64,000 bases of DNA from Lentisphaeria bacterium (GTDB lineage Bacteria; Verrucomicrobiota; Lentisphaeria; Victivallales; UBA1829), in assembly GCA_003526375.1 (NCBI GenBank), contig DPDG01000061.1:1-64000 (forward strand). The letters are read 5' to 3'. The notes under the pieces were generated by a model. That model made no database searches. It worked only from the letters and a program-made list of their open reading frames with translations, and had not been told where the DNA came from. Below are positions 34,704-43,614 of this stretch, in pieces. How positions within the stretch are numbered: position 1 is the stretch's first letter; each line of letters begins with the position of its first letter. A program made the position numbers and the translations under genes.

Positions 34704-36024
34704 TCAGGTCTGCGTTGAAGTGCGCAATCTCTCCAAAATTTATGAAATCTATGCCAGACCGGTGCATCGCCTGATGCAGACTCTGTTCTGCGGGACAAGG
34801 CATTTCTACCGTGAATTCCGCGCGCTTGACAATGTTTCCTTCCGCGTGAAAACCGGACAGTGTTTCGGAATCATCGGAATGAACGGAGCCGGGAAAAGCA
34901 CTCTGCTTCAGATTTTCGCCGATACGCTGGAGCCGACTTCCGGAGAAGTGGCGGTCCATGGCAGAATAGCGGCGCTTCTGGAGCTTGGAAGCGGTTTCTC
35001 GCCTGAGTTTACGGGAAAAGAGAATGTCTATATGAACGCGTCCCTGCTGGGACTCACAAAAAGCCAGATCGACGCCAGATATGAGCAGATTACGGCATTT
35101 GCCGATATCGGAGAGGCGATTGATCAGCCTGTGAAAACCTATTCCAGCGGTATGATGATGCGCCTGGCATTCGCCGTCATTGCGCATATTGACGCGGATA
35201 TCCTGATCATTGATGAGGCTCTGTCCGTGGGGGATGTCGTTTTCACGCAGAAGTGCATGAAGTTCATGCGGTCTTTCATGCAAGAGCATACGGTGATCCT
35301 CGTGACGCACGATACCGGCGCAGTGCTGAATATGTGCGATGAAGTTCTCTGGCTGGATCATGGCAAAGTCATGGAGATCGGACAACCCAAGACCGTTGTT
35401 GAACATTATCTTGCTTTCTGCTATAAAAAACAGCAGGGGGAATTCCGCTCCGCCGGACAGATTTCCGGGCGCTCGCCGGAAAAGAGAAAAGTCCGCGATG
35501 TGCGTCAGGAACGGTTCAATTCCAGCAATCTTGTCCATGAATATGAATTTTTCGAGTTTAATGAAAACGCACCTTCTTTCGGCGCCGGCGGAGCGGTGAT
35601 TGAATCCATTCAGTTTTATGATGAGAATGGAGGGATGCTGGTGAGCACGCTTGGCGGGGAAGATGTGCGGCTGGAAATCCGCTGCCGTGCCAGACAGGAT
35701 ATTTTCAGCCCGATCGTCGGTTTTGCGATCCGCAACTATTTGGGGGAGAACCTGTTCGGTGACAATACCTATGTGCAGTACCGGTCGGAGCCTCGCTTCG
35801 CTCCTGCCGGTTCCGTGATCAAAGCGGTGTTTTCATTTCAGATGCCGCGCCTGAAAAGCGGGGAATATACGCTTCATGCCGCAATTGCGGAGGGAACGCA
35901 GACGGAACATATTCAGCACCAGTGGTTTCATGATGCTTTGAGAATCAAATCGCATTACATGGGTGAACAGGGGGTGCTCGTCGGGATTCCGATGGAGCGG
36001 ATTACTTTGGATATTGAAAGATAG
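34693..36024 (+). CDS. Polysaccharide ABC exporter ATPase with C-terminal glycan-binding domain (Wzt-like)
   Basis: A 443-residue protein. The ATPase domain covers residues 1-250: Walker A GMNGAGKST at 62-70, signature YSSGMMMRL near 150, Walker B ILIIDEAL near 170, and the H-loop VTHD. Residues about 300-443 form an extra beta-sandwich (GGAVIESIQFYDENGG, FAIRNYLGENLFGDNTY, GEYTLHAAIAEG). This matches the carbohydrate-binding domain of Wzt proteins that recognise a terminated chain before export, as in E. coli O9a. Its presence predicts that a chain-terminating enzyme is encoded nearby; see the methyltransferase fusion at 38619. Confidence 0.9.
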   Translation: MLSDQVCVEVRNLSKIYEIYARPVHRLMQTLFCGTRHFYREFRALDNVSFRVKTGQCFGIIGMNGAGKSTLLQIFADTLEPTSGEVAVHGRIAALLELGSGFSPEFTGKENVYMNASLLGLTKSQIDARYEQITAFADIGEAIDQPVKTYSSGMMMRLAFAVIAHIDADILIIDEALSVGDVVFTQKCMKFMRSFMQEHTVILVTHDTGAVLNMCDEVLWLDHGKVMEIGQPKTVVEHYLAFCYKKQQGEFRSAGQISGRSPEKRKVRDVRQERFNSSNLVHEYEFFEFNENAPSFGAGGAVIESIQFYDENGGMLVSTLGGEDVRLEIRCRARQDIFSPIVGFAIRNYLGENLFGDNTYVQYRSEPRFAPAGSVIKAVFSFQMPRLKSGEYTLHAAIAEGTQTEHIQHQWFHDALRIKSHYMGEQGVLVGIPMERITLDIER

Positions 36025-36034
36025 AAGGAACTTC

Positions 36035-38584
36035 ATGAAACAGATTATTTCAATATGCCACAGCATTATGAAATCCATTTATAGAATATTGCCGCTTTCC
36101 GGCAGTCACAAGGAACTGCTGAAAAACTTCTGCTACGGGAAAAGCGGGGGTATCTTCAAACATATACAGGGGTATCAGAACTGGCAGGTGCGCCAGGGGG
36201 TTCTTTGTAGTCTGTTTTCCAACACTGACAGCGGGTTGAGTATTCCTGATGATATTCCGCTGACCACAGTGATAATTCCTGCCTGCAATTTGAAGAAAAT
36301 ACGAAAATGTCTGACTTCCATCCGCAATGCAAAGATAAAGTCGCCGTTTGAAATCATAATTATTGATGGCAATTCTCATGAGGACATCACAACATTATGC
36401 AAGGAGTTTCCCGGGATACGGATGATTCACAGTGATGCGACTCCAGGCTTTTTGTCTGCCGCCAACCGGGGCGCCGAAGAAGCAAAAGGCGAATATTTAC
36501 TTTTTCTGAATGGAAATACGGAGGTTTTATCCGGATGGCTGGATGAATTGGCTGTGGCGCTTTACAAGCATCCGGAGGCAGGAATGATCGGTTCTCAAAT
36601 TGTCCATGGCAAAACCGGAAAGCTGTATGAGAGCGGTAACCTGATTTGCAGGAATGGTGAAATACTGCCGCTTGGCTGTAACGATGTTCCAGAGTCCCCT
36701 GAGTTCAATTATTTCAGAGAAGTAGATTTTTCTTCTGCCGTCAGCATCATATTGCGCAGGAAGTTATTTTTGAAATTCAACAGCTTTGATGAGGTTTGCG
36801 GCTCTGCATATCTGGAAGAAGCCGATTTTGCCTTGAAATTGCAGCGGGATGGCTATCGGAATTATGTAATGCCGCTTTCGCGGGTTTTTTACCATGGAAG
36901 TAAGCATTGCAGTGTTTCTGATATCTTTTTCAAACGGTGGGGCAACTATTTGGCTTCGCATTCTCTGTATGATAAGGCGTCAGATTTTTTTGCGATGCGC
37001 AAGTATTCTCACTCCCGTATTTTCTACCTTGATGCTGAAGTTCCTATGGCTGACCGTGGTTCCGGGGGAATGGATGCGATTTTTTTCATGGACTATATGA
37101 AAAAACGGGGGTATGATGTTGTTTTTCATGGAGAATATACACCGGACTTTATTCCCAAGTATACGCCGATTTTGCTGAGAATGGGCGTTGAATGTGTCTA
37201 TACACCGCAGCGGCAGGTATGGAAATATCTTGAACAGTATGGATATTCTTTTGATTATCTGTTTGTTTCGCGTGTTTATCAGGCTCAATGTTTTGACTGG
37301 TTGTTTCGCAAGTATTGCAGGAGAGCCGTTTACATCTTCAATACTGTGGATATTCACTTTGTCCGTGAGGAGCTGGAAGCTCAGATTTTCAAATCATCTC
37401 TCCTGCTTTCAAATGCCATGCAGACCAAAAGAGTTGAATTATTGATCGCATCTCAGGCAGATGCTACGATTGTGATCAGCAGAGATGAAAAAAGACTGTT
37501 AGAAGAAACATACGGGCTGAAACGGATCATGCATATTCCACAGGCAAGGACAGTCCGAGGCCGCTCGGGTACATGGGAGGAACGAAAGGGGGCTGTTTTC
37601 ATCGGCAGCGCCCATCTCCCGAATATTGACGGCCTGCTTTATTTTTACAATGAAATCCTGCCTTTACTTCCGGCGGATTTCGAGTTGACGGTCATCGGGG
37701 AAGCTCTTCGTGATATGGTGAAGTTAAAGGATGAATGCCATGCTTTGCTGGAGTGCGGTCAAATTAAATTTGTTGGTTTTGTATCCGATCTGGCGGATTA
37801 CCTCGATCATGCAAAAATGACAATTGCTCCGTTGCGCTATGGGGCGGGAACCAAGGGAAAAGTCGCGTCAAGCATGTCTTACGGAGTGCCCTGTGTCAGT
37901 ACTTCCTTCGGAACACAAGGCACCGATATGCAGCATGACGTGAATGTTCTAATTGCGGATACGCCTCGGGATTTTGCACGTTGCATGGTTCGTCTCGATA
38001 CAGATTTTAATCTGTGGATGAAATTGTCGGATGGCGGAATTGATTTTTTAACTGAAAACTATGCACCGGAAAAGGTTGCTTCTATGATGGACCAGGTGTT
38101 GTCGTTGGCGACTGTGCACAAGAAAAGTCTTTCCGTTTTGTGCCGTCCTGTTGTTTCCGCTTCTCAATTGGAGACAATATCGGCTGAGCAGACAGGACGA
38201 ACAACTGCAGAAGATTTCGCATCTGCATTGGAGGTGCTTGGTTTCTGGAATCATTTTATTTTAGGAGTCGATACGGTTGAATGGGCGGATTATTTTAAAA
38301 AATATACTGAAAAGATTATTGTGAATACAAAAGACAGGAAGGATATTTGTGATGTCATACTGTCTTCCTGCATTCCCGAATATTCTTCTTTTCAATATTC
38401 AGAATATCTTGCCATGGGGGGTGTCTGGCTGCTTCCGCTGCCTGCGAAGAATTCTGCAAATCAGTTTTTCAATATGTTGAAAAGATCCGGTTTTAACCAG
38501 ATGGATTTGCTGGAATCGGGCGGCAATAAGATATTATGTTGTCGGAAAACAATCCAGCAGAAAGAAGTATATGGTAAAAAATAA
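36035..38584 (+). CDS. GT2-GT4 fusion glycosyltransferase with degenerate GT2 site
   Basis: An 849-residue protein starting at ATG 36035 after AAGGA. Residues about 70-310 are a GT2 (GT-A) domain, and residues about 328-690 a GT4 (GT-B) domain (ADRGSGGMDAIFFM, VRFVGF-like FVGFVSDLADYLDHAKMTIAPLRYGAGTKGKVASS). The tail of about 160 residues is unclassified. It is a close paralogue of the C-terminal two thirds of the next gene. In its GT2 domain the metal-binding NND motif has become NGN (159-161) and the second Asp of the DDAS motif has become Gly (112), so this half may be inactive. Its DNA is visibly more AT-rich than its neighbours, which suggests separate acquisition or relaxed selection. 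Confidence 0.85.
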   Translation: MKQIISICHSIMKSIYRILPLSGSHKELLKNFCYGKSGGIFKHIQGYQNWQVRQGVLCSLFSNTDSGLSIPDDIPLTTVIIPACNLKKIRKCLTSIRNAKIKSPFEIIIIDGNSHEDITTLCKEFPGIRMIHSDATPGFLSAANRGAEEAKGEYLLFLNGNTEVLSGWLDELAVALYKHPEAGMIGSQIVHGKTGKLYESGNLICRNGEILPLGCNDVPESPEFNYFREVDFSSAVSIILRRKLFLKFNSFDEVCGSAYLEEADFALKLQRDGYRNYVMPLSRVFYHGSKHCSVSDIFFKRWGNYLASHSLYDKASDFFAMRKYSHSRIFYLDAEVPMADRGSGGMDAIFFMDYMKKRGYDVVFHGEYTPDFIPKYTPILLRMGVECVYTPQRQVWKYLEQYGYSFDYLFVSRVYQAQCFDWLFRKYCRRAVYIFNTVDIHFVREELEAQIFKSSLLLSNAMQTKRVELLIASQADATIVISRDEKRLLEETYGLKRIMHIPQARTVRGRSGTWEERKGAVFIGSAHLPNIDGLLYFYNEILPLLPADFELTVIGEALRDMVKLKDECHALLECGQIKFVGFVSDLADYLDHAKMTIAPLRYGAGTKGKVASSMSYGVPCVSTSFGTQGTDMQHDVNVLIADTPRDFARCMVRLDTDFNLWMKLSDGGIDFLTENYAPEKVASMMDQVLSLATVHKKSLSVLCRPVVSASQLETISAEQTGRTTAEDFASALEVLGFWNHFILGVDTVEWADYFKKYTEKIIVNTKDRKDICDVILSSCIPEYSSFQYSEYLAMGGVWLLPLPAKNSANQFFNMLKRSGFNQMDLLESGGNKILCCRKTIQQKEVYGKK

Positions 38585-38618
38585 GACTGCGTTCCCGTAT
38601 ATTCAGGAGAGAAATAAG

Positions 38619-41600
38619 ATGCAAAAAAATAATGATGTCTTTTTAAATAGTTTCGCAGAGGAAAGTATTCTGCCCCGCACGGGAGAGCGGTATATTCCCG
38701 GAGAGAGCCGTGTGACCGGAATTGAAAGCATGCACCGTTATGCAGTGGCGGCGGAGCTCGTCGCCGGACGCAGGGTTCTGGACATTGCGTCCGGAGAGGG
38801 CTACGGCAGTTTCATGCTGTCGCAGAAAGCCGCCTCCGTGGTAGGGGTGGATCTGAACAGGCAGGCGGTCGAAGCCGCAAAAGCCAAATACAGGAAAGAG
38901 AATCTGACTTTCCTTTGCGCCGATGCCGTCGCTGTGCCTCTGCCTGATCACAGTTTTGATTCCATTGTTTCTTTTGAAAGTATTGAACATATTCCGTCGC
39001 CTGCATCGTTTTTGAAGGAATTGCACCGTCTGCTCGTTCCCGGAGGGCTTCTGATCATTTCCTCTCCCAACAAGACCCCGTTCGATGCCTATCACGGGAA
39101 AGACGTGAATGATTTCCATATCAATGAACTGGAACAGGCGGAACTGGAAGAAATGCTGAACGGGCTTTTCCAACATAACAGGGTCTTTTCCCAGAATGCT
39201 TTCTTCAATTCCATCATTACCGGAGACGGACAGCCGGAATTTTTTGTGCAGACTCCTCAAAAGGACATTGTCCGGCAGAGCAGTCTTCGCGATACTCAAT
39301 ATTCTTTTGTGCTGGCTTCCGACGGGGAACTGCCCCGCATCCCTTATTCCTGTTATCTTGATGCGTATTATGATGCGGGGAAGGGATATTATGAAGATGA
39401 TGAAGCCGTCATCAATCAGTTCGGGATACGCGGGGAGATCCTGAAGAAAACGGAAGAAAACGAAAAACTGAGCGGGGATCTGAAAGAAGAATGCGCGAAG
39501 TCGGAATATCTGTACGGGGAACTGAAATCCGCAGAGAAACGGCAGGAGGAAAACAGAGAAAAAATCCATTCCCTCCAGGAAGACAAGGACAGGCTTTTCA
39601 AGCATATCGCAACGGTTGACGAGTTCCTTGCGGAGAAGAAGATACAGCTCGGAGATCTTCTGAAGGAAAAAGAGAGGTTGCTGCTTGACAATTCCGCTTT
39701 GAATCAGAAGCTTGCCGTTGCCGAAAAACAGAGGTCGGAATTGCAGACTGCTCTGGCGGAATGCGGAAAAGAACTCGAAAATATGCGGAATGCCGAGAGA
39801 GACTGTCATCTGGAAGTCAAATCCAAAACAGATAAGATCAACGAAATAGAATATGTCAATTCCGTGCTGAAGTATGAGAATCACGGCTTGCGCAGTCATA
39901 TCAGCTTCATGGAAAGCAAATGCGCTTCTCTGGAAAACGAGATCGGCGCTCTGAAAAACAGCAGGGCTTTCCGGTGGATGCGGAGATATTGCGATTTTAC
40001 CGGCTCCATAGTGCAGGGAACCTGCCGGTTCCTTTACCGGATTCTGAAAGCGGGAGATAAGCTGCTGCCGCTCAGGTATCATACCCGGGAACAGTTGAAA
40101 CTCTGGGTATACGGACATTTCGGCGCTGCATTCCGGAACATGAAAAACTATCAGGAGTTCATGAGGCAGCAGGAGCTGAAAAAGTATCTCTGCCCGGATG
40201 CCGATACCGGGCTCCGCATTCCCGGCGATATGCCGTTGACCAGCGTCATTATTCCCGTTTACAACAATTTGAAACTGACTGTGAAATGCCTGAATTCGAT
40301 CTATTCCGCGGGAACCGGAGTTCCGTTTGAAGTCATTCTTGTGGATGATGCCTCGAAAGAAAACATCAGGTCTCTGACGCATGATTTTCCGAGGATCCGG
40401 GTGATCCGCAACGAGTCGAATCTCGGATTTCTGCGGACCGCCAACCGTGGTGCGAAGGAGGCGCGCGGAGAGTATCTGCTGTTCCTCAACAATGATACCG
40501 AAGTGCTTCCCGGCTGGCTTGACGAGCTGGCTGTTGCGCTTTATCATCACCCCGAGGCGGGCATGATCGGTTCCCAGCTGATTCATCTTCATACGGGCAG
40601 GCTTCAGGAGAGCGGCAACCTCATCTGCGGGAACGGTGAAATCATTCCGCTGGGACGCGGCATCGATCCCATGCATCCGGAATTTACTTATTTCCGCGAG
40701 GTCGACTTCTCCTCCGCCGCCAGCATTATCGTCAGCCGCCGCCGTTTCGAGTCTGTGGGAGGTTTTGACCCCGTTTATATTCCGGCTTATTTCGAAGACC
40801 CCGACCTTGCATTGAAGTTCAGGAAGAACGGCTGGAAAAATTATGTCATGCCGCTCTCCAAAGTCCTTCATCATGAGATGGCTTCCTATGGAGATACCCT
40901 GAATACGGGTTGTGAAAAGAACCGCAGGACATTCCTTGCACGCTGGAGCGCTTATCTGCGTGAAAATTCTCTGTACGGTTCTGTGGATGAGATGCGCCGC
41001 GCCTACCGGTTTTCACGTCCGAGAGTTCTTTACATTGATGCGGAAGTCCCGATGGCGGACCGTGGTTCCGGGGGAATGGACGCCGTCTTTTTCATGGAAT
41101 ATATGGTCAAGCGCGGGTATGACGTTGTCTTTCATGGAGAATATACTCCGGGGTATGTCGGGAAATATACCGCGATTCTGCTTCGTGCCGGAGTGGAATG
41201 TGTCTACGCGCCTCAGCGGCGTATATGGGAATATATCAGGGATAACGGGCGCACTTTTGATTATGTGTTTGTGTCGCGTGTTTATCAGGCGCAGTGTTTC
41301 GACCGTCTGATCCGGCGCTATGCTCCGCAGGCGGCATATATTTTTGATACGGTCGATGTGCATTTCGTCCGGGAGCGGCGGGAAGCGGAACTGAGTCATT
41401 CCGAAGAGAAAATGCGGAGAGCGCTGATGACGGAAAAACTGGAAATCACCCTGATGGCGCGCGCCGATATGACGATTGTAATCAGTTCGGACGAGAAGAA
41501 GATGCTGGAAGAACAGTATGGCATGAAGCGCATCCGGCATATCCCGCAGGCGCGCAAGGTCTTCGGATGCAGGGAATCCTTCAGGGAACGCGAAGGTATT

Positions 41601-42662
41601 GTCTTTATCGGCAGCGCCCATCCGCCGAATCTGGATGCTTTGAAATTTTATGTCGAGGAAATTCTTCCGGCTCTTGAGAGACGGGGCATTGACGGAACTC
41701 TTGACGTGATCGGCGAGGCTTTGCGCAATGACATTTTCAAAAAGAAGGAATATCAGTGCGTGGCGGAATCTCCGAAGATCAGGTTCCTCGGTTTTGTGGA
41801 GAATCTGGGGGATTGCCTGGACCATGCGAAGATCACGGTGGCGCCGCTTCGTTACGGCGCCGGGACCAAAGGGAAAGTCGCTTCGAGCATGGCATACGGC
41901 GTTCCCTGCGTCAGCAGTTGTTTCGGAACCGAAGGCACCGGAATGAAGGACAGGGAGAATATCATGATCGCGTCAAGCCCGGAGGAGTATGCGGAGGCGA
42001 TTGCGGCGCTGATGACCGATGAAGATTTGTGGAAGAAGATTTCCTGCAACGGGATCAGGTTCCTGCAGCAGAATTATGCGCCGGATGCAATCGAGAGGCA
42101 GATGGATTCTCTGTTTGCGGAGGCGAAGGAACATAAAATCCGGCTGGACGGACTTCTCCGTCCGCTTGAGACAGGACGGGCTCTGGCGGAAGCGGCAAGA
42201 TCTCCGCTGTCTGCAAAAACGGCTGTTTCTGCGGAACAGCTCGCCCTTGCGGCATTCCGCTGCTGCCAGCCGCATGACGGCGCCGCTGTCTTCATGGAAA
42301 GTACGGCGGAGGATATGCGGAAAGAACTTGCCTCTTTCGGGCAGGTACGTTTCGGTGAAACTGTTCTGGCGGAGTCCGGCAAGTTTGATTATATTGTGCT
42401 TCCCCTGTCGGCACGGCATCCGCAGCGGTTGAAATGCGAACTGGAACACAGCCTGAGACTGCTGTATGACGGGAGCCGCGTCTTTTTCACGGTCCCGAGG
42501 AAAGAGTTCGATCATGAACAGTTTTTTGCATGTCTTGTCAATGAGCTGAAATATCAGCAGGTGTTTCTGGCTGCGCCGTTGCCTGGAGAATGTGCGGAGT
42601 GCTGCTGTCTGTGCGCGGTCAAGGCGATCCCCAGGGAAGGGGAGGTTACTGATGAGGTCTGA
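38619..42662 (+). CDS. Methyltransferase, coiled-coil, GT2, GT4 multidomain protein
   Basis: A 1347-residue protein; ATG 38619 follows AGGAGA, and an in-frame ATG at 38571 overlaps the previous gene. Residues about 30-230 are a class I SAM methyltransferase (VLDIASGEGYGS from 53, SFDSIVSFESIEHI). Residues about 270-445 are a long charged coiled coil. Residues about 540-780 are GT2 with intact motifs (DD at 576-577, NND at 624-626). Residues about 802-1170 are GT4, followed by a tail. A methyltransferase linked to a coiled coil recalls WbdD, the chain-length ruler and terminator of O-antigens exported by Wzm/Wzt. Here it is fused to glycosyltransferases, which is unusual. The kinase domain of WbdD is absent. 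Confidence 0.85.
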   Translation: MQKNNDVFLNSFAEESILPRTGERYIPGESRVTGIESMHRYAVAAELVAGRRVLDIASGEGYGSFMLSQKAASVVGVDLNRQAVEAAKAKYRKENLTFLCADAVAVPLPDHSFDSIVSFESIEHIPSPASFLKELHRLLVPGGLLIISSPNKTPFDAYHGKDVNDFHINELEQAELEEMLNGLFQHNRVFSQNAFFNSIITGDGQPEFFVQTPQKDIVRQSSLRDTQYSFVLASDGELPRIPYSCYLDAYYDAGKGYYEDDEAVINQFGIRGEILKKTEENEKLSGDLKEECAKSEYLYGELKSAEKRQEENREKIHSLQEDKDRLFKHIATVDEFLAEKKIQLGDLLKEKERLLLDNSALNQKLAVAEKQRSELQTALAECGKELENMRNAERDCHLEVKSKTDKINEIEYVNSVLKYENHGLRSHISFMESKCASLENEIGALKNSRAFRWMRRYCDFTGSIVQGTCRFLYRILKAGDKLLPLRYHTREQLKLWVYGHFGAAFRNMKNYQEFMRQQELKKYLCPDADTGLRIPGDMPLTSVIIPVYNNLKLTVKCLNSIYSAGTGVPFEVILVDDASKENIRSLTHDFPRIRVIRNESNLGFLRTANRGAKEARGEYLLFLNNDTEVLPGWLDELAVALYHHPEAGMIGSQLIHLHTGRLQESGNLICGNGEIIPLGRGIDPMHPEFTYFREVDFSSAASIIVSRRRFESVGGFDPVYIPAYFEDPDLALKFRKNGWKNYVMPLSKVLHHEMASYGDTLNTGCEKNRRTFLARWSAYLRENSLYGSVDEMRRAYRFSRPRVLYIDAEVPMADRGSGGMDAVFFMEYMVKRGYDVVFHGEYTPGYVGKYTAILLRAGVECVYAPQRRIWEYIRDNGRTFDYVFVSRVYQAQCFDRLIRRYAPQAAYIFDTVDVHFVRERREAELSHSEEKMRRALMTEKLEITLMARADMTIVISSDEKKMLEEQYGMKRIRHIPQARKVFGCRESFREREGIVFIGSAHPPNLDALKFYVEEILPALERRGIDGTLDVIGEALRNDIFKKKEYQCVAESPKIRFLGFVENLGDCLDHAKITVAPLRYGAGTKGKVASSMAYGVPCVSSCFGTEGTGMKDRENIMIASSPEEYAEAIAALMTDEDLWKKISCNGIRFLQQNYAPDAIERQMDSLFAEAKEHKIRLDGLLRPLETGRALAEAARSPLSAKTAVSAEQLALAAFRCCQPHDGAAVFMESTAEDMRKELASFGQVRFGETVLAESGKFDYIVLPLSARHPQRLKCELEHSLRLLYDGSRVFFTVPRKEFDHEQFFACLVNELKYQQVFLAAPLPGECAECCCLCAVKAIPREGEVTDEV

Positions 42663-43581
42663 TTCCGGGGCGAAAATAGACATTCTCCTTCCTTTTTATG
42701 AGGGAGAGACTTACTTTCCGGAAATGCTGGATTCCCTGAAAGAGCAGAGCCTGATGGATTTCCGCCTGCTTGTGCGCGATGACGGTTCGCGGGTTCGGCT
42801 GGACCGATTGCCGGAACTGCCGTTCCCTGCGGAATTGCTTCCGTCTCACCGGCATGTCGGTGTTCTGGAGGCGGTCAACGAACTGTATCTTCAGAGTTCC
42901 GCCCCGTACCTTATGTTCTGTGATCAGGATGATGTCTGGTTCAAGAGCAAGGTGGAACTCACTCTGCGGAAAATGCAGGAGGCGGAACGGCTGTATGGAG
43001 CCGATACTCCGCTTCTGGTGTTTACCGATATGAGCGTTACGGACCGGAATCTGTTCTGTCTGTCCGGTTCCTTTTACAATTATGCCCGGATCAACCCCGC
43101 TTTCTGTTCTCTGGAGCGGCTTTTGACTCAGAATGTCCCTTCCGCCTGCACCATCATGATAAACCGTGCGACTGCATCGCTTGCATTTCCTCTCCCCCCG
43201 GAGGCGGTGATGCACGATCACTGGCTCAGTTTGTGCGCCGCGGCATTCGGGAAAATCGTCTATCTGGATTGCGGGACCATGTTTTACCGTCAGCACGGCA
43301 ATAATGTTTTCGGAATCGAACCTTATGGCGTGCGTTATCTTCTGCGGATGATGAGGCGCGGGCTGAAAACGGTCCGGGCGCGTTTTTTGCGGAATGTGGC
43401 GCAGGCGGGAGCTTTTCTTGAGCGTTACGGCGACAGGCTGGACCGGGAACGTGCGGAGCATGTCCGTGCATTTGCCACCATTGCCCGCCAGGGATTCTGG
43501 AGGCGGCGTTATACGCTGCTGTCCGCCGGTGTATTGAAATCCGGGTTCCTGCGTAACCTGGGAACGATGCTTGTGATTTGA
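42652..43581 (+). CDS. Family 2 glycosyltransferase (rhamnosyltransferase-like)
   Basis: A 309-residue single-domain GT-A enzyme: IDILLPFYEGETYFPEMLDSLKEQS at the N-terminus, DDGS nucleotide-binding motif, MFCDQDDVWFKSK with the metal-binding Asp residues, and HDHWLSLCAAAFG as the catalytic-base region. This pattern is typical of rhamnosyl- or galactosyltransferases of O-antigen loci, but the sugar is not assignable. It starts inside the end of the previous gene (11-base overlap) with GGGGAGG upstream, so it is translated from the same message. Confidence 0.88.
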   Translation: MRSDSGAKIDILLPFYEGETYFPEMLDSLKEQSLMDFRLLVRDDGSRVRLDRLPELPFPAELLPSHRHVGVLEAVNELYLQSSAPYLMFCDQDDVWFKSKVELTLRKMQEAERLYGADTPLLVFTDMSVTDRNLFCLSGSFYNYARINPAFCSLERLLTQNVPSACTIMINRATASLAFPLPPEAVMHDHWLSLCAAAFGKIVYLDCGTMFYRQHGNNVFGIEPYGVRYLLRMMRRGLKTVRARFLRNVAQAGAFLERYGDRLDRERAEHVRAFATIARQGFWRRRYTLLSAGVLKSGFLRNLGTMLVI

Positions 43582-43614
43582 AAAATTGATATAAGATAAA
43601 AATAAGGAACGCAA

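Noticed and set aside
38643..40874. A 743-codon open frame on the - strand opposite the methyltransferase fusion
   Set aside because: It mirrors a conserved gene with clear motifs and has no ribosome site or known domain.
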